This document shows positions 33,871-45,842 of a DNA stretch of 64,000 nucleotides, one piece after another. The stretch's first letter is position 1. Every line of letters begins with the position of its first letter. A program made the translations under genes and the position numbers. The DNA comes from Ganoderma boninense (lineage: Eukaryota > Basidiomycota > Agaricomycetes > Polyporales > Polyporaceae), in contig CM035304.1 of assembly GCA_002900995.3 (NCBI GenBank), positions 2,636,823 to 2,700,822 on the forward strand, written 5' to 3'. Below the pieces are notes generated by a model. It saw only the letters and a program-made list of their open reading frames with translations. It was not told the origin of the DNA and did not search any database.

Positions 33871-36353
33871 CGCTAGCGCTGTCGGGGTGTGTGCGGTGTG
33901 CGGTATGTTGAGTTCCTGCGCCCGAAGGCCTGTGTACTGAGTACTGGATCGTGATGCACGAGTCGCGGGCCCTGGCCACATATGATCATGACAGCTGTGG
34001 GCACGGAAGAGAGGGTGCGGATCGAGCTTTCACCTTGCAGTCTCTAATCACAAGCCATGTTCAGTGCCAAGTGCCAGGCCCGGGCTTCCGAGGCAATCGA
34101 AGCCGCAGCTTTCTTGAGCTTCGAGGGAGGCCAGGGGAGGCCCCCCTCTAGTTCTGCCCCACTGCACATGGGTCAGTGAGGCCTTTGGGCGGACATCCCG
34201 GCGACGACAACGCGTCACCGGTTCACCGTCCACCGACACCAGAGAGGGTAAGTCCAAGCCTTGGCACTTTATCTACTTACTGTATGCGCATGGCGGCCCG
34301 GCAGGTGAGGCGCACGCACCTTCCACTGACAAACTTAGCTTGGGGGGCGTCCAAGTGTGCGGCGCTCCGCTGCTGCTCTTCTACGTCGCCGTCGCCGTCA
34401 GGTGCCAATGCGGCGACGTGCCGACTCCCGAGTGCCCGCTGCCGGGCCAATGCCCGTCGCCGGAGCATGCATATGCGGGTTGGGGCGCGGCGTTTGCACG
34501 CTGTTCACTGCTCGGGGCTCCTTAATACTTATGCGTCGGCTCAGCAGGTTTACTTTTAGGAGCTGCCGCTGGCGGTCGGCGAATGGCAGTCACCGCTCCT
34601 CGCGGGGCGGGGCTTGGAAGTCGCGCCGTTCCTTCCATATCCATGGCGAGCAAGTACTTAAGCAAGTAAATCAGGCGGGTTTCCCGGACGACCTGCGATC
34701 GGTTTGACTGTTGGAACTGTTGGTCACAGGTCGGATTCGGAGGGAAGACTCCGCCCAGGCACGCCGTCAGTACTCCTCGCAGTGCCGTACCTGAGGCCTG
34801 AGGCCTGATGCATGAGGTGTTCACAGAACGGGCTGTGAACACATCAGGCATCAGTAGGGAGCGTTCTCCATGGATCTACTTATACTTACTGTAAGTATAT
34901 AGGCTCGCAGCGCTGCAATCTTCCATGTTCTTCTTCTCTTCCTCTTGCACCCGAGGTCCGGGTGGCGCACGGAACGCCCTTGAAGCTTGAAATTCGTGTC
35001 GGATGATGCTGCATGTGACGAGGACACTCGCTCTTCCGTGCGAAGTTTGCACGAGTGGGTGGCAGAGATAAGTACTTACATCACAATCGCGGACACGGAG
35101 CTGTCGAGCACCACAGAGTCTGGGGGAGGCTGCGGGTCCGTACGTCGGTGTGTAGCTTGTGGCCATGACAGTCTGTAAATATATCCCTCAACATTTGAAT
35201 GCTCTGATCACAAGTATCATGCTCTTCGTCATCTTCGAAATCAAGCAGAAGCAATCGTGCAAGAGTGAGTGCCTACTTACTTACCGTTTTCATATTCGCG
35301 AGCCAGCTGTGCGAGTGGCCACCGGTACTGATCGGGCCCTGTTTATTTATACATGTTCAACTTGAGCTGTGTCCGCCGTCCACCGTCCTATCGTGTCCAA
35401 AGCCTCGCGGCGACATATGTACAGATCGGACGGCGTACACATACTTATACATAGTCGCACCAGCGAGCGCCGTGCCCTCCATGAGGTCAATCGGACATAC
35501 GAACATTAACACAAACTTAGTCGTTACTGACCGTAACTGACGGCACCCGAGCCGGCGGCATCGAAAAAGGATCGACCGCCTATCGCCATAGCCTATCGAC
35601 CCTCGGCGGCGGACATCGGACCCGGAGGAAAGCAAGCACCTCTTTTTACGTCGTGGGCCGGCGGTCGTGAGTCTGGAGTCTCGCCTCTGGCCTCATCCGC
35701 CTCGAATTCGGATTCGGAATCAAATCCCAAGAAATTACAATTTCAGGATATGCCCGCACACACCGGCGCCCAGCCGTGTTCGCGGCCGAGAGCGCTGAGA
35801 ACTTGAAGTCTGGGAGACTGAAGTGGTGGGTGGGGTGCCTGGCCGCCTGCCGAACCGTCGAGGCTAGCGCTCCCGAGGCTGGGCGCGCCGCGCTGAGGGC
35901 GGAAGGCGGAAGACGGGGGACGGACCTGGCACTGTCGAAGCAACGCGAGGACCGAGGACTGATCGCTTCAGATTCTGCCGATGGGCGGGCTCGCGCGTCG
36001 CGCGCGTGGTGCTCTCTGGTGATTCGCGAGGGGCGGGCTTTGGAGGTTGCTGCGGGCGTGCAGCTGGGAAGGTGTCGCGAGCCCCGAGGAAAGGGAGGGC
36101 GCGAGGAGTTGGTGGCTTTACTGTATACTTATGTATGTAAGTGCTGCGTTTCGGAGTCTAGGTGGCTTCTGGCAGCTTGGCCAGCTCGCAATTCATTGAT
36201 GGCGGAGATAAATGGGCACGCTCGTGCATATGTTTTCTGGGGGTGGGTGGAGCAAAACGTTAATTTGTGAGCATGGACGAGTTTCGTTTGCTGGCAGAGG
36301 ATGATGGGGTCACTCATCCACCGCAGACCACGAGGACAGGCAGGCGCTGGGAT
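33871..36353. other. Intergenic, no supported gene; TAAGTA/CTTA-rich
   Basis: No frame has a recognisable motif. An open plus frame of 164 codons at 35776-36270 has no supporting feature. The stretch contains many TACTTAC/TAAGTA words (about 34270, 34530, 34652, 34880, 35064, 35275, 35445 and 36127). Confidence 0.4.
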
Positions 36354-36434
36354 TGGACACGTCCGGGATCGAACCGGACCCCTCTCGCAAACCAATTGCT
36401 AAGCGAGCGTGATAACCAACTACACCACGTGCCC
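36354..36434 (-). tRNA. tRNA-Ala (anticodon AGC) with a 7-nt intron
   Basis: On the minus strand the 5' acceptor arm GGGCACG pairs with CGTGTCC and includes a G3-U70 wobble pair, the alanine identity element. The D arm is GTG...CAC. The anticodon stem CTCGC/GCGAG encloses TTAGCA, an extra ATTGGTT, and T, so the mature loop is TTAGCAT with anticodon AGC. The T arm is TCCGG-TTCGATC-CCGGA and the discriminator is A. The gene is 81 nt, 74 nt after removal of the intron at the canonical position after base 37. Confidence 0.92.
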
Positions 36435-37200
36435 ATGGATTTTCCGCTTTTCTGACAAACAACCGAAGGGTAAGTAAGTACTTAAAAGGGAGGAGGACAG
36501 GACAAACAAACGCACATGCGAAGTCCAGACTGAGACTTACTTACTTGGAAGACACATCTTCAAATGCAGTAGTTCTTCAAGGTTTTGACCACCAGGGCCG
36601 GAGCTTTGTCGAGCCGCGCAGAGGTCCGCGATGGTCTGCGAGCATCCAGCGCACGCCCAGCAGGCAGCCACGCCAATGAAACGCAGACTCGGGCGGCAGA
36701 GCCACTCGTGGCGAGGATGTCACCGCCTCAAGGTGTTCCTGGCGTGGCTGTTTGCATCGACGACCGCTAAGTAGCGCTTGGCTCATTTATGTAAAGTCCC
36801 AAGGCACTGGGTGGAGGAAATGGACCAGGTACAGGACCACAAGGGCAGTAGTTGCGCGATAACAAACACATCTGACGCGTGCGAGCCTGGCGATCAGAGG
36901 ATGTCAATATGCGTGGCACCGCCGGCTGGGGGACGCTGGAGAGGGCGGCGTCGGGGCTGGCGCGACGGGGTGCGGCGTTGTTCTCATGGGGAAAGAGGGT
37001 GGAAGATGGGGGATACGTGGGAGGAGGAGGGTCGGGGGAAGGGGCGGGATGGGAGGCAGGAGGGACCGGTGGATTGGGAGGAGTGCCATATATGGGAGCC
37101 AGGTACGAGTGATGTGCCTGGAGGAAGAGGGCCAAATGGACACCGCCAGGACAGAGGCCGTCTGTTCCCTCCTCCCTCCCCACCGCTCCCTCCCCCCTCC
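36435..37200. other. Intergenic upstream of the transporter relic
   Basis: No supported gene. Contains TAAGTAAGTACTT near 36472 and ACTTACTTACTT near 36536, then G/A-rich sequence that probably corresponds to the promoter of the transporter. Confidence 0.4.
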
Positions 37201-40200
37201 ATGCCGCTCCGCCCGCCGTCCACCGCAGGCAGGCCCTCGTCCGCCCGCCCCTCCACAGCCCACACCGGCCCCATCTCCCCCTTCTACTACGACCGCGATC
37301 CCCAGTACACCTACGAGTATGATATCGACGAGGAAGAAGAAGACGACGACGACGAGTCCGACGCAGCGACGTCTTCGCCTTTGGCCCTCCCCCCACCGCT
37401 ACCTTCCCCGTAACCCCCCCGCCCCCTACATTCGACCCCGCCGCCGTCGATCGCTCGGCCCCCGTCCCAGGCCCGTCCCAGCAACAGCTGCCGTATCCCA
37501 GGAATCCATACCCGCTCTCACCTGTCGAATCGCCCCCCTCGACAGACTCCCAAAACCAGCATGATCAGAACGACGCCTACCGCCTACGACGCCTCCCACC
37601 CACAACAGCCATCTCTACGCCTACTACCGGTAATACAGGCCGATTTACGGGCGTGAGCTCTGCTATCAGCTCGCGGGAGGTTCATGTCTCTCTACCGACA
37701 GGAGACGAATCCACGGGAGACAAGGGGAAGGACAGGCCGCCCTCGACGACGCGCTCCATGAGCTTCCCGAGTGTCGCAGACTCTGCGTCCATCAAGTGAG
37801 TCCTCCGCTTTCCTGCGCACCGTTTCCGTCCGCTCGAGGGCCTCTGCGTGTTGGGCGGGTAAACGGCTTTCCCTTCCGATTTCCCACATCTTCCCCCCCT
37901 CCTTTGCTGTTCGTTTTCGTGTACTCGACACCCGCCTCTCTTCGAAACTTGCGATCCTGATACAAGCATTCCAAACGAATGCAATTACCGCGAAGGCCTT
38001 GGCACTGCCCACTCTTTCCTTGGCACTTCCCCACCGACCCAGGTATCCCTTGTGACATTTGGCTTCTTTCGATCTTGAGCATGCCCGCCGTCCATCTACG
38101 CAGAGTGTCCCTTGATGACAGATAGCTGGTGTGATGTGGGCCCGAACCCTACTGACCGTCTTCTGAAGGATGGAGTTCCCCTTCGAGGACGAGGACGAGG
38201 ACAGCCCATATCCCGAAGTCCGAGCATCCGTCTCAAATATCGACGACACGGAGATGCCCGCCATGACACTGAGGATGTGGTCTATTGGGTTGGTGCTGAC
38301 GCTCGCTGCGGGGTATGTCCTCATGTTATGTCTTGGACGATGAACCTTACTTATCGACGGCGCCTTTCAGATGTGCAAACCTGTTCTTCAACTTCCGACA
38401 ACCAGCACCATCAATCGTGTCCAATGTCCTACTTCTTATAGCACATCCCATAGGCAAGTTGTCTGCACTGACCTTGCCAATACGGACATATCGATTGCCC
38501 CGATGGATGGGTCCCCTCGGCGGCTACGAGTTCTCGCTCAACCCTGGCCCGTGGAACATCAAGGAACATGCACTCGTCTACATCATGGCCAACGTCTCTA
38601 TCGGCGTCCCGACTGCGCTTAATGCCGTCGTTGTCGCGGAGCTTGACTACGGAGTGAAGCTGGGCTACGGGTTTAACGCGCTCCTCATCCTGGCAACCCA
38701 GCTCACCGGCTTCTCGCTTGCCGGCTTGTGCCGTCGATACCTTGTCTGGCCCGCGAGTATGGTCTGGCCGCAAAATCTCATTGTCTGCACCCTCCTCAAT
38801 ACGCTGCACGCCGAGGAGGAGGACGCACGGGGAGGTATCACGCGATTCAAGTTCTTCTGCTATGCCGCCGTCGGCTCCTTCTTCTGGTTCTTCCTCCCTG
38901 GTACGTCTCGGCCTTCCTCGTCTCCATGGAACGTGCGGGCGTCTGCTGACTTTCTGACAGGTTACCTCTTCACTGCGCTGTCAATCTTCTCCTACGTGTG
39001 CTGGATCAAGCCGCAGGACGTCGTCGTCAACCAGCTCTTTGGCGTGTCTGGCGGCCTTGGCATGGGCATACTCACCTTCGACTGGGCCCAGATCACGTGG
39101 ATCGGCAGTCCGCTCATGGTGCCCTGGTGGGCAGAGGTGCAGATCTTCGCGGGCTTCTTCATGGTGTACTGGATCCTCTGCCCGATCCTGTACTACACCA
39201 ACGTACGTCGTTCTTGCCATATCCAATCATTCCAGGACAATCGGCTGACACCTCTGCCCTTCGCTAGTCCTGGGATCTTTCGTATTTCCCGCTCATGGCC
39301 AACATACCGTACGACCGGTTCGGGCAGCCGTACAATGTGACACGGGTGCTCACTGCGGACCAGACGTTCGACCCGGCCGCGTTCGACAAGTACTCGCCGC
39401 TGTACCTGCCTGCATCGTTTGCGATCACTTACCTGATCGCGTTCGCGCTATCATCGGCGATGATCGTCCACACCGTCTTGTATCACGGCAAGACGGTCCT
39501 GCACGGCTAACGCAGAGGCGTCTCGAGAGAACGTACGACATCACGCGAAGCTCATGCGGGCGTACCCAGACGGTACCCGACTGGTGTGGTACCTGCTCAC
39601 CTTCATCGGGTGCTTCGCCCTCGCCATCGTTTACCGCAGAGGTGCGCCTTTTTGTGTTATCTGTTACTGTACGCGGACATCCCGGCGGTCTGCTGACCCG
39701 GCCGTGGCGCACGCAGGTTTGGCACACGGACATCCCGGTGTGGGCGCTGCTTCTTGCGATTGCGCTCCCGGTGACGTACATCGTCCCATCCGGATACGTC
39801 TACGCGCTGACGGGCAGAACGTGAGCTTCTGTGGCCCGCTCGGGGTTCATGTACGCGTATGCTGACACGCGGAAGACTGGGCGCGTATTCATTTTAGATT
39901 ACGATCAACCTCCTTCTGCGCAGATTATTCCTGGCATGATCCTCCCGGGCAAGCCGCTCCCCAACATGGTCGCACAAATGCCCCTCCCCTATTCCTCTTT
40001 CCCTTTCAGCTGCCGACTTGGCTCACTGCTTTCGCACGGCACAGCAGATCTTCAAGCATATGCGGTGCAGACGGCTCGCCGGAGGGCACAACCTTAAAGT
40101 GCAGGACCTCAAGCTGGGCCACTACGTGAAGCTCCGCCGCGCGCGACGTTCGTCGTGCAGCTCGCTGTCCACGGACGCTCGTCGGCCTGCTCAGGTCGGG

Positions 40201-40625
40201 CGTCAGACGAGTGATGTTCAACATCCCCGACATCTGCCAGCCGTACCAGAAGGGAGTCGCTTGACGTGCCACACAACAGGTGCTGTACACGACGTCCGGC
40301 GATCTGGGGGCCTCATATCCAGTTCCTGGTGCGGCGGCGGAACTCGTGTGGTGGAGGCAAGTTCAACTACGTTCTCACGGCGCGTTCGACTGCGGGACGG
40401 TGCTCTCGGTGCTGTTCATCTTCTTCACGCTGCAGTTCCCCAGAGGCGGGTCATTCGGACTGGTGGGGAACACGAGGTGTATACGCAGAGTGCGTTCTCT
40501 CGTCTTTTGTTCTTCTTGCGCTGACTGACGTGGTGCGGTGTGGTGCTTGCTCGCAGCGGCGGACTACTGCGCGTTCGCCATTACGGTCCCCGAGGGGGGA
40601 TCAGGTAGTAGGACCGTGGACGACC
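37201..40625 (+). pseudogene. OPT-family oligopeptide transporter relic
   Basis: The N-terminal exon starts at ATG 37201 with a disordered acidic region (YEYDIDEEEEDDDDESD). The exon near 38170-38312 has DSPYPEVRASVSNIDDTEMP, a hallmark of fungal OPT proteins. The exon near 38371-38900 gives NPGPWNIKEHALVYIMANVS, AELDYG and WPASMVWPQNLI. Later exons give WIKPQDVVVNQLFG, WAQITWIGSPLMVPWW and SWDLSYFPLMANIPYDRFG. The family moves tetra- and pentapeptides or glutathione across membranes. Frame changes occur near 37375, at the 38312/38371 junction, near 39505, near 39925 and near 40060-40110. About 100 codons are missing near 40310, where TSGDLG is followed almost directly by the block normally found just before the FNYVL region. 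The large deletion argues for a true pseudogene. Confidence 0.85.
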
Positions 40626-42312
40626 GGCGCACTCGTATTCTTACCTTCCGCACTGCGTTTCTTCCGTCTCTCCTTGGTCGATCATTTGGGACATTCGTTT
40701 ATCAGAAGCAGCGTGTACGAGTCGCGAGGGGGGCGAAAGTTGCAGCCTCAGATGTGGAAACAGCACAGAAGCAGGAACAGTCCGAATGTGTTGTCCCTTA
40801 CCACCACCACTCTTCTTCACCACCCGAATCCGAATCAGCCATATTGCCCCTCATTGACCGTCGCTATCGCTAACGCCACCCGCCGCACGCGCCGTTCTAC
40901 CTCTTCCGTCACGGTCGCTCGTGCTGGCCTTTCATTCGTTGTCTCGCGCGTCGCGGTGCCCGTTTACACATCCGTTTCTCACGACACTTGGTTATGTATC
41001 AATTCCACCCACCCACCCTGGCTTTCCTCTTCGTCCCCCCGCGTCACCTCGGGAGACACACCGCCGTCAACCCCCTTCACCGTGCGCCTTCCACGCTGAT
41101 GGTCACCGGCGCACTCCCTCCCTGGATCCCTGCAGCCCGGCTGGCCAAGGCCCGTATCCCGCTCCCCATCCGAGGTTGACGGCGTTCCCATAAAGCAACC
41201 CCGCACGCCTTGCCCCCTCCTTCGTCAACCGTGCCTCCCCATGGCCCGAGGCCACACGCCCTCGTCGCCGTCTCCCCTTTCCCATGCCCCGAGCCCGTGT
41301 CCGTGTCCGGTCCTGTTTCTGTTTTTCGGCGTGTGTGTCTTTCCGTCCGAGAACGTCTCCGATTTAGCACGATCCTAGATATTACCTTACAACCGCACGC
41401 AGTACAATCGTGCATCGAGCGCGCCCGTCTGTGATCTACCACACCTATGTAAACCCTCTCTTTCTCATCCTCTTTCTGCCTCTCGCTCTCTCTCTCTCCC
41501 TGTCGTCCTCGTGGTCAGTCGTTTCGGGTTTCAGGTCTCCGGTCCCTCCAGCTACAAGCTACAGGCTCCCGTGGTTGCGGTCGTTGTGTCGTGCGCGCAG
41601 TCGGAGGCGGTGTTGCACATGTACCATCGTACACCCGCACACCCGCACATACGCATCCGCAGCAGCGGAGGCTTCCCGGGGTCCCTCCCACCCACCTCAC
41701 GTCGCCGCCCGCGATCCGAGCCTCGAGCCTGGAGTCGTACTTCATAATTGCCCACACCCACACCCTCATCCTCATTCCCCGGTCGTTTCTGCGTCGCATC
41801 TCTGCAGGGTTCACATTATCCGGTCGCTCCCTTACTAGTATTGCCCTCGACCTGGCTCGTGTTTGTGTGTGTGTTTTTCCGGCTTTCGGTTGTTATCTTT
41901 TCCCCATTTTTCACCTGTCCTTTCTCCGCGGTCGCGGTGGTAAGTAAGTACTTGGTGTCCTGAGTCCAGTGTCCCCTCCTGTCCGTATCCTCTCTCTCTC
42001 TCTCTCCGCAGTGTGTCCCCGCTCTCCCTCTCCGCTATATGTCCCATATTGTCGTCGTCCCCCCCATTCCTTCCTTCCTGTAGCAGAAACAGCATTGCGA
42101 TCGTGATACGTATACGTAACTATCGATTCGATATCGGGGCTGCCCCCCTCCTCCGTGCCCGTACCCGTCCATACACAACGTACATGTACATGTACATACG
42201 CACATACACAACAACAACAACACAAAATATCCAACCTCTCATTCAACCCCCTCTCTCCCTCCTTTGGGGTTCGATCTTATAGTGGGGTGGGAAAAACCCT
42301 TCTCTCTTTTCC
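40626..42312. other. Pyrimidine-rich, microsatellite-rich stretch without a supported gene
   Basis: Contains CT repeats near 41484-41505 and 41988-42007, GTACAT repeats near 42179-42195 and a CAA run near 42208-42222. It resembles a promoter/5' UTR region. The last bases before the gap (42280-42312) show doubled-base errors like those at the first gap. Confidence 0.45.
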
Positions 42313-42412
42313 NNNNNNNNNNNNNNNNNNNNNNNNNNNNNNNNNNNNNNNNNNNNNNNNNNNNNNNNNNNNNNNNNNNNNNNNNNNNNNNNNNNNNNNN
42401 NNNNNNNNNNNN
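42313..42412. other. Assembly gap (100 N)
   Basis: Exactly 100 N; it cuts the 3' end of the minus-strand gene at 42413-42925. Confidence 0.98.
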
Positions 42413-42925
42413 CCCGCTCGCCGGCCCAACATCCCTCAGGACGTATCGGCGCGACCGACGCCATCCAGGCACCTTCGCGAGCAGCGGGATGTGCTCCTCT
42501 CGGTACCACCTGTTCAGATCGTCCTCGAGCTCGGGGCGCACGCGCGCCTGCAGCGTGATGAAGTAGGGCCCGGGCGCACCCGCGTCGTAACTCGCCATAG
42601 CAGGGACGACGTCGGGCTCGAGGAGGTCGTACGTGCGGCGGTCGAGCAGCTCGGCGCGTGCGAGGACGTCCGTCTCGCGTGCGCTGCGCGTTTGCGCGAG
42701 GGTGTTGTACGGCGGCTCGTCAAGGACAGAGCATGAGGCGAGGTCGTACGTTGCGAGGTATGTGGGGCGCTGGTCGTCGACCGCGGCCCAGCGGGTCGCG
42801 CGGTGGAACGTGGGGATAGCCATGCGCAAAGGTACGTGTTCGTTGTCGTACCAGTCATTGAACTCGGCGTCGGTCAAGTTGGGGCCTGGCTCGCCAAATA
42901 CGAAGAGGAGGCCGGGTTGCGACAT
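42413..42925 (-). CDS. Dimeric alpha-beta barrel (EthD-like) protein, partial
   Basis: Starts at ATG 42925 (MSQPGLLFVFGEPG). About 170 residues are visible before the gap. Two related halves are seen: NDWYDNEHVPLRMAIPTFHR near residues 23-42 and LNRWYREEHIPLLAKVPGWR near residues 136-155. The (D/N)WY(D/R)xEHxPL pattern with a following hydrophobic helix is typical of stand-alone ferredoxin-like dimeric barrel proteins in fungi, which are often small oxygenase- or degradation-related enzymes of unknown substrate. The remaining C-terminus is lost in the gap. No intron is seen in this part. Confidence 0.7.
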
Positions 42926-43708
42926 GGCGGGTGTAATGTTTGGTTCAAGTGGGTACGAGGTGAGTTCGATGCTCTCCGTGCTGCATATATGCCATCTAGG
43001 AGGCTGAGAGGACGAATCTTCCTATTACTAGACGAATCATTAGTCATAAACCTCTCACGAGCGTGGTGCGCTCATTGAACTCTGTGGTGCGTGATCCTGG
43101 CTTCGTCGCTTTGCGCCCATTGGTGCGAACCATTGGTACGGACTGGCTGGGAGAGTTCGGGAGTGTGGGCTTTTTTCCTATTATTATGTCTCGCAGTACC
43201 TGCTCGAGAAATAGATCATGGGATGCATTCGTCCTTTGTGCATGTCCCACAACTGCAGTCTGCAGCAACAGCATGTACTAGGCAGATTCCGAGCCACGCT
43301 CCGGACGGATGGTACTTATGTTCCCCAGGTTTAAGGTGATCTTCAACGGCGCTAATGATCTTGGAGCTCCAATGTATGGACGAGATGGTATCGCGATGCG
43401 GATGGGTGTACCGCGGGTGTATGTTCGCTGATGAGATCTTCGAGATCGTCCACAGAGGGCTGCAGAAATGTGCAGCTCAGGGGACAGGGGAAGATCCTGA
43501 CCGCCGCCTCGAGGAAGCCATCCGATAACAACGGGCAATCCCGAAGAGAGAGCCCCAGGCAACGCGGCGGAGGGTTGCTCTCGGCACGTTTCGGACAATG
43601 GGTACCGGGTACTTATACTCCTCGCACAAATACCTCCCCTGGCCCTCAACACCAAACTACCACCACCTCAGATATCCGCAGACGCCTCTCGAACGCCGCC
43701 TCGCGACG
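42926..43708. other. Intergenic between divergent genes, no supported gene
   Basis: It separates the minus-strand barrel gene from the plus-strand gene at 43709 and probably holds both promoters. It contains GGGTACTTATACTCC near 43607, another CTTA-type word. Confidence 0.45.
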
Positions 43709-44476
43709 ATGAATTCAAACGTGAGTCTTTCAGCATATCATCAGGTTCATGCTATCGTTTTTCAGTGTCTGACTCTGACTCTGCGTCGCCTCGCAGGCCA
43801 TGGAAATCGATGCCCAATTGTGCCAGCTTCTTGATTCTCTATCGCTGCAGGGACAGAGGCGGAAAGCGGCCTTCGTGAGTGTCCGCCGATATCGTCAGTC
43901 TCAGATGCGCTATGCTGACCAAGGCGTCCTGTCTGGAGAAAGGCAAGCGAAGAGCAGGCGACCCCGGCTCCACCAACACCACCCCTGGCGCCGCCCGCCG
44001 ACGACGCAGCCATGTCCGACTCCTCCTCCGACAGCGAGGACTCGACGTACCAGGTGCGCTCCCTCCTCCTCCCTTCCTCCCTTTGTCTTCAGCACTCATA
44101 CCGCCCACCTAACCCCACGTGCCGCCGCCAGGCCACTCCCTCGCGCTCCGCAGCCTCAAGCTCAAGCTCCGGCAGCTGCGGCTGCGCGTACCTGCAGGCA
44201 GTGTGGGCGCAGATCCGCGCGGGCGCGTACGCGACGACGAGCGGGGACTTCCTCGAGACGATCTTCACGCACCGCGAGGCGCTCTACGCGTTCCCGCAGG
44301 GCCACCGCGCGTGCGCGGCGGGCTTCACCGAGCTCGCGCGCGACCTCGAGACGCGCGCGCGGCGCGCCGCAATGACTGACGGCGCGGGGTACCAGTGGCG
44401 CCCGGACTGGGACGGGGACCATGAGGCCGTCGTCGCGTTTAGGAATGAGGCGTGGGTCATCGCGAACGTTCTGTGA
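43709..44476 (+). CDS. Small uncharacterised acidic protein
   Basis: A consistent model has four exons: 43709-43720, 43797-43874, 43943-44053 and 44132-44476, all phase 0, giving 181 residues. It starts MNSNAMEIDAQLCQLLDSL. A Pro-rich segment is followed by an acidic phosphorylation-like motif, MSDSSSDSEDSTYQ. The C-terminal 100 residues look globular and mostly helical (AYLQAVWAQIRAGAYATTSG, ETIFTHREALYAFPQG, CAAGFTELARDLETRAR). I do not recognise a family. The acceptor of exon 3 is a weak site (GAAAG), so this junction is the least certain. Confidence 0.6.
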
Positions 44477-45842
44477 GCGAGCGAGTGGATGGCGAGTGGG
44501 CGGATGGCGGATGGGCGTGTTTTGGGGAGCGCCCGGCGCAGCTGGGCCCGGGTATGCGTCTGCTGTATTTCTTTTTTGTCGCGTTGTCGTGTTGTTGTTG
44601 GTCTTCTGCTGATACTGTACTGTAGTGATTGCTTTCGCTCTCCCCACGGTCGAGATTCGTGCAAGACCGAGAGGACACCCCATCTCACTAACATTCGGAA
44701 TTTCTACATCCCATCGCGTTTCTCGATCGCCCATGTAGACCCAGTAAGACTTCTCTTGTCGCGTAGGTTTTTAGAGCCGTCCTTGACATCCGAGCATGGA
44801 TTTCAATATCCGAGGAATAGATGTAAGATCGCGAAGTAGCGAGTTGTGTATGCGCCAAGAAAGCGCAGCATTCCCGCGGACATACGGTTGTGGGACCACT
44901 TGGACCTACTTGCCGCCAGAGTGCTCGCGGGTATCATTGTGAGGAAACAGCGGCTTCCTTTTTGAATGCGATGTGGCGGGCGGTGACCAAAAGAGCCCTC
45001 GACGGTGGCTCTGCACTGGCGCTCCGTCGTCAATTTCTTCTCTCTTTCCCCTCATCGCTGGTAATGACTCCTCGCTCGTTCACAAGTTCCTGTCTCGCAA
45101 GAGCTTCGTCTCCGAACGGGTTCACCAAGGCCCAAAGAACTTATCTCGTTTTCGAGGTGAGCTGACAGCGGCTCGCGTGATGCATGTCGAACTCCGGACT
45201 CCTCGACGGGTTGGATGGAGGGCACCATTTCCAGAGAGATGGCACGTTTTACTGATGCAGCGCATGTACTACAATACTCACCTCGAAATGCAATGCGATA
45301 CCAGTTCTTGTAAAGCACTGCGATCCATGTTGCTCCACGCGTCGGCGAGGTGGGGCTCGGAGGCTGCGGCCGGTGGCACAGCGCCCACCGAGAACCGAAT
45401 GCCACCTACTTACCGCCCATCAAACTGCGTAATCTATGCACAGCAAGATAATCCTCGCGTGGCTTCAGTGAGTCCCAGTTTCATCTCGCTGTCAATCGGG
45501 GCGTCTGACCATTGTTCGTACAGAAGCGAGGCCTCCGAGCGTGACCGGAGTCGGCAAGGCGTTGGAGCCCTCCACAAACCGCTCTGCCGCAGACGTCAAC
45601 GGGTATGTCTGCCACTGCTGATGCGATGCCGACGTTGCGTCGGGCGTAGCGCAGATCGATGAGTGGTGGAGAGGTGCTATATAGTGTGTGTGGAAAGCTC
45701 GAGGTGCAGGTCTAACACCTTCCCCGTCTCGACATCACCCAGTGGGCGTCCTTCCGAGCTCTCGCTTTCGGCCAATATTCTACCTGGGTCTTTGGATATT
45801 TTTAATTTTCTTTTCAGTGTTACTTCTGCTAGTATTTGAATC
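44477..45842. other. Intergenic upstream of 7-TM gene 0; possible minus-strand exon
   Basis: No firm gene. A minus-strand stretch ending at a GTGAGT donor near 45281 reads ASEPHLADAWSNMDRSALQE followed by LVSHCIS and looks coding, but no connecting exons could be established. Confidence 0.35.

Noticed and set aside
35776..36270. Open plus-strand frame of 164 codons
   Set aside because: Composition is Arg/Ala/Gly-rich as expected from GC-rich non-coding DNA; no motif, splice support or duplicate copy.
42155..42736. Frames running through the N gap
   Set aside because: They depend on unknown bases and on the complement of the barrel-protein gene.
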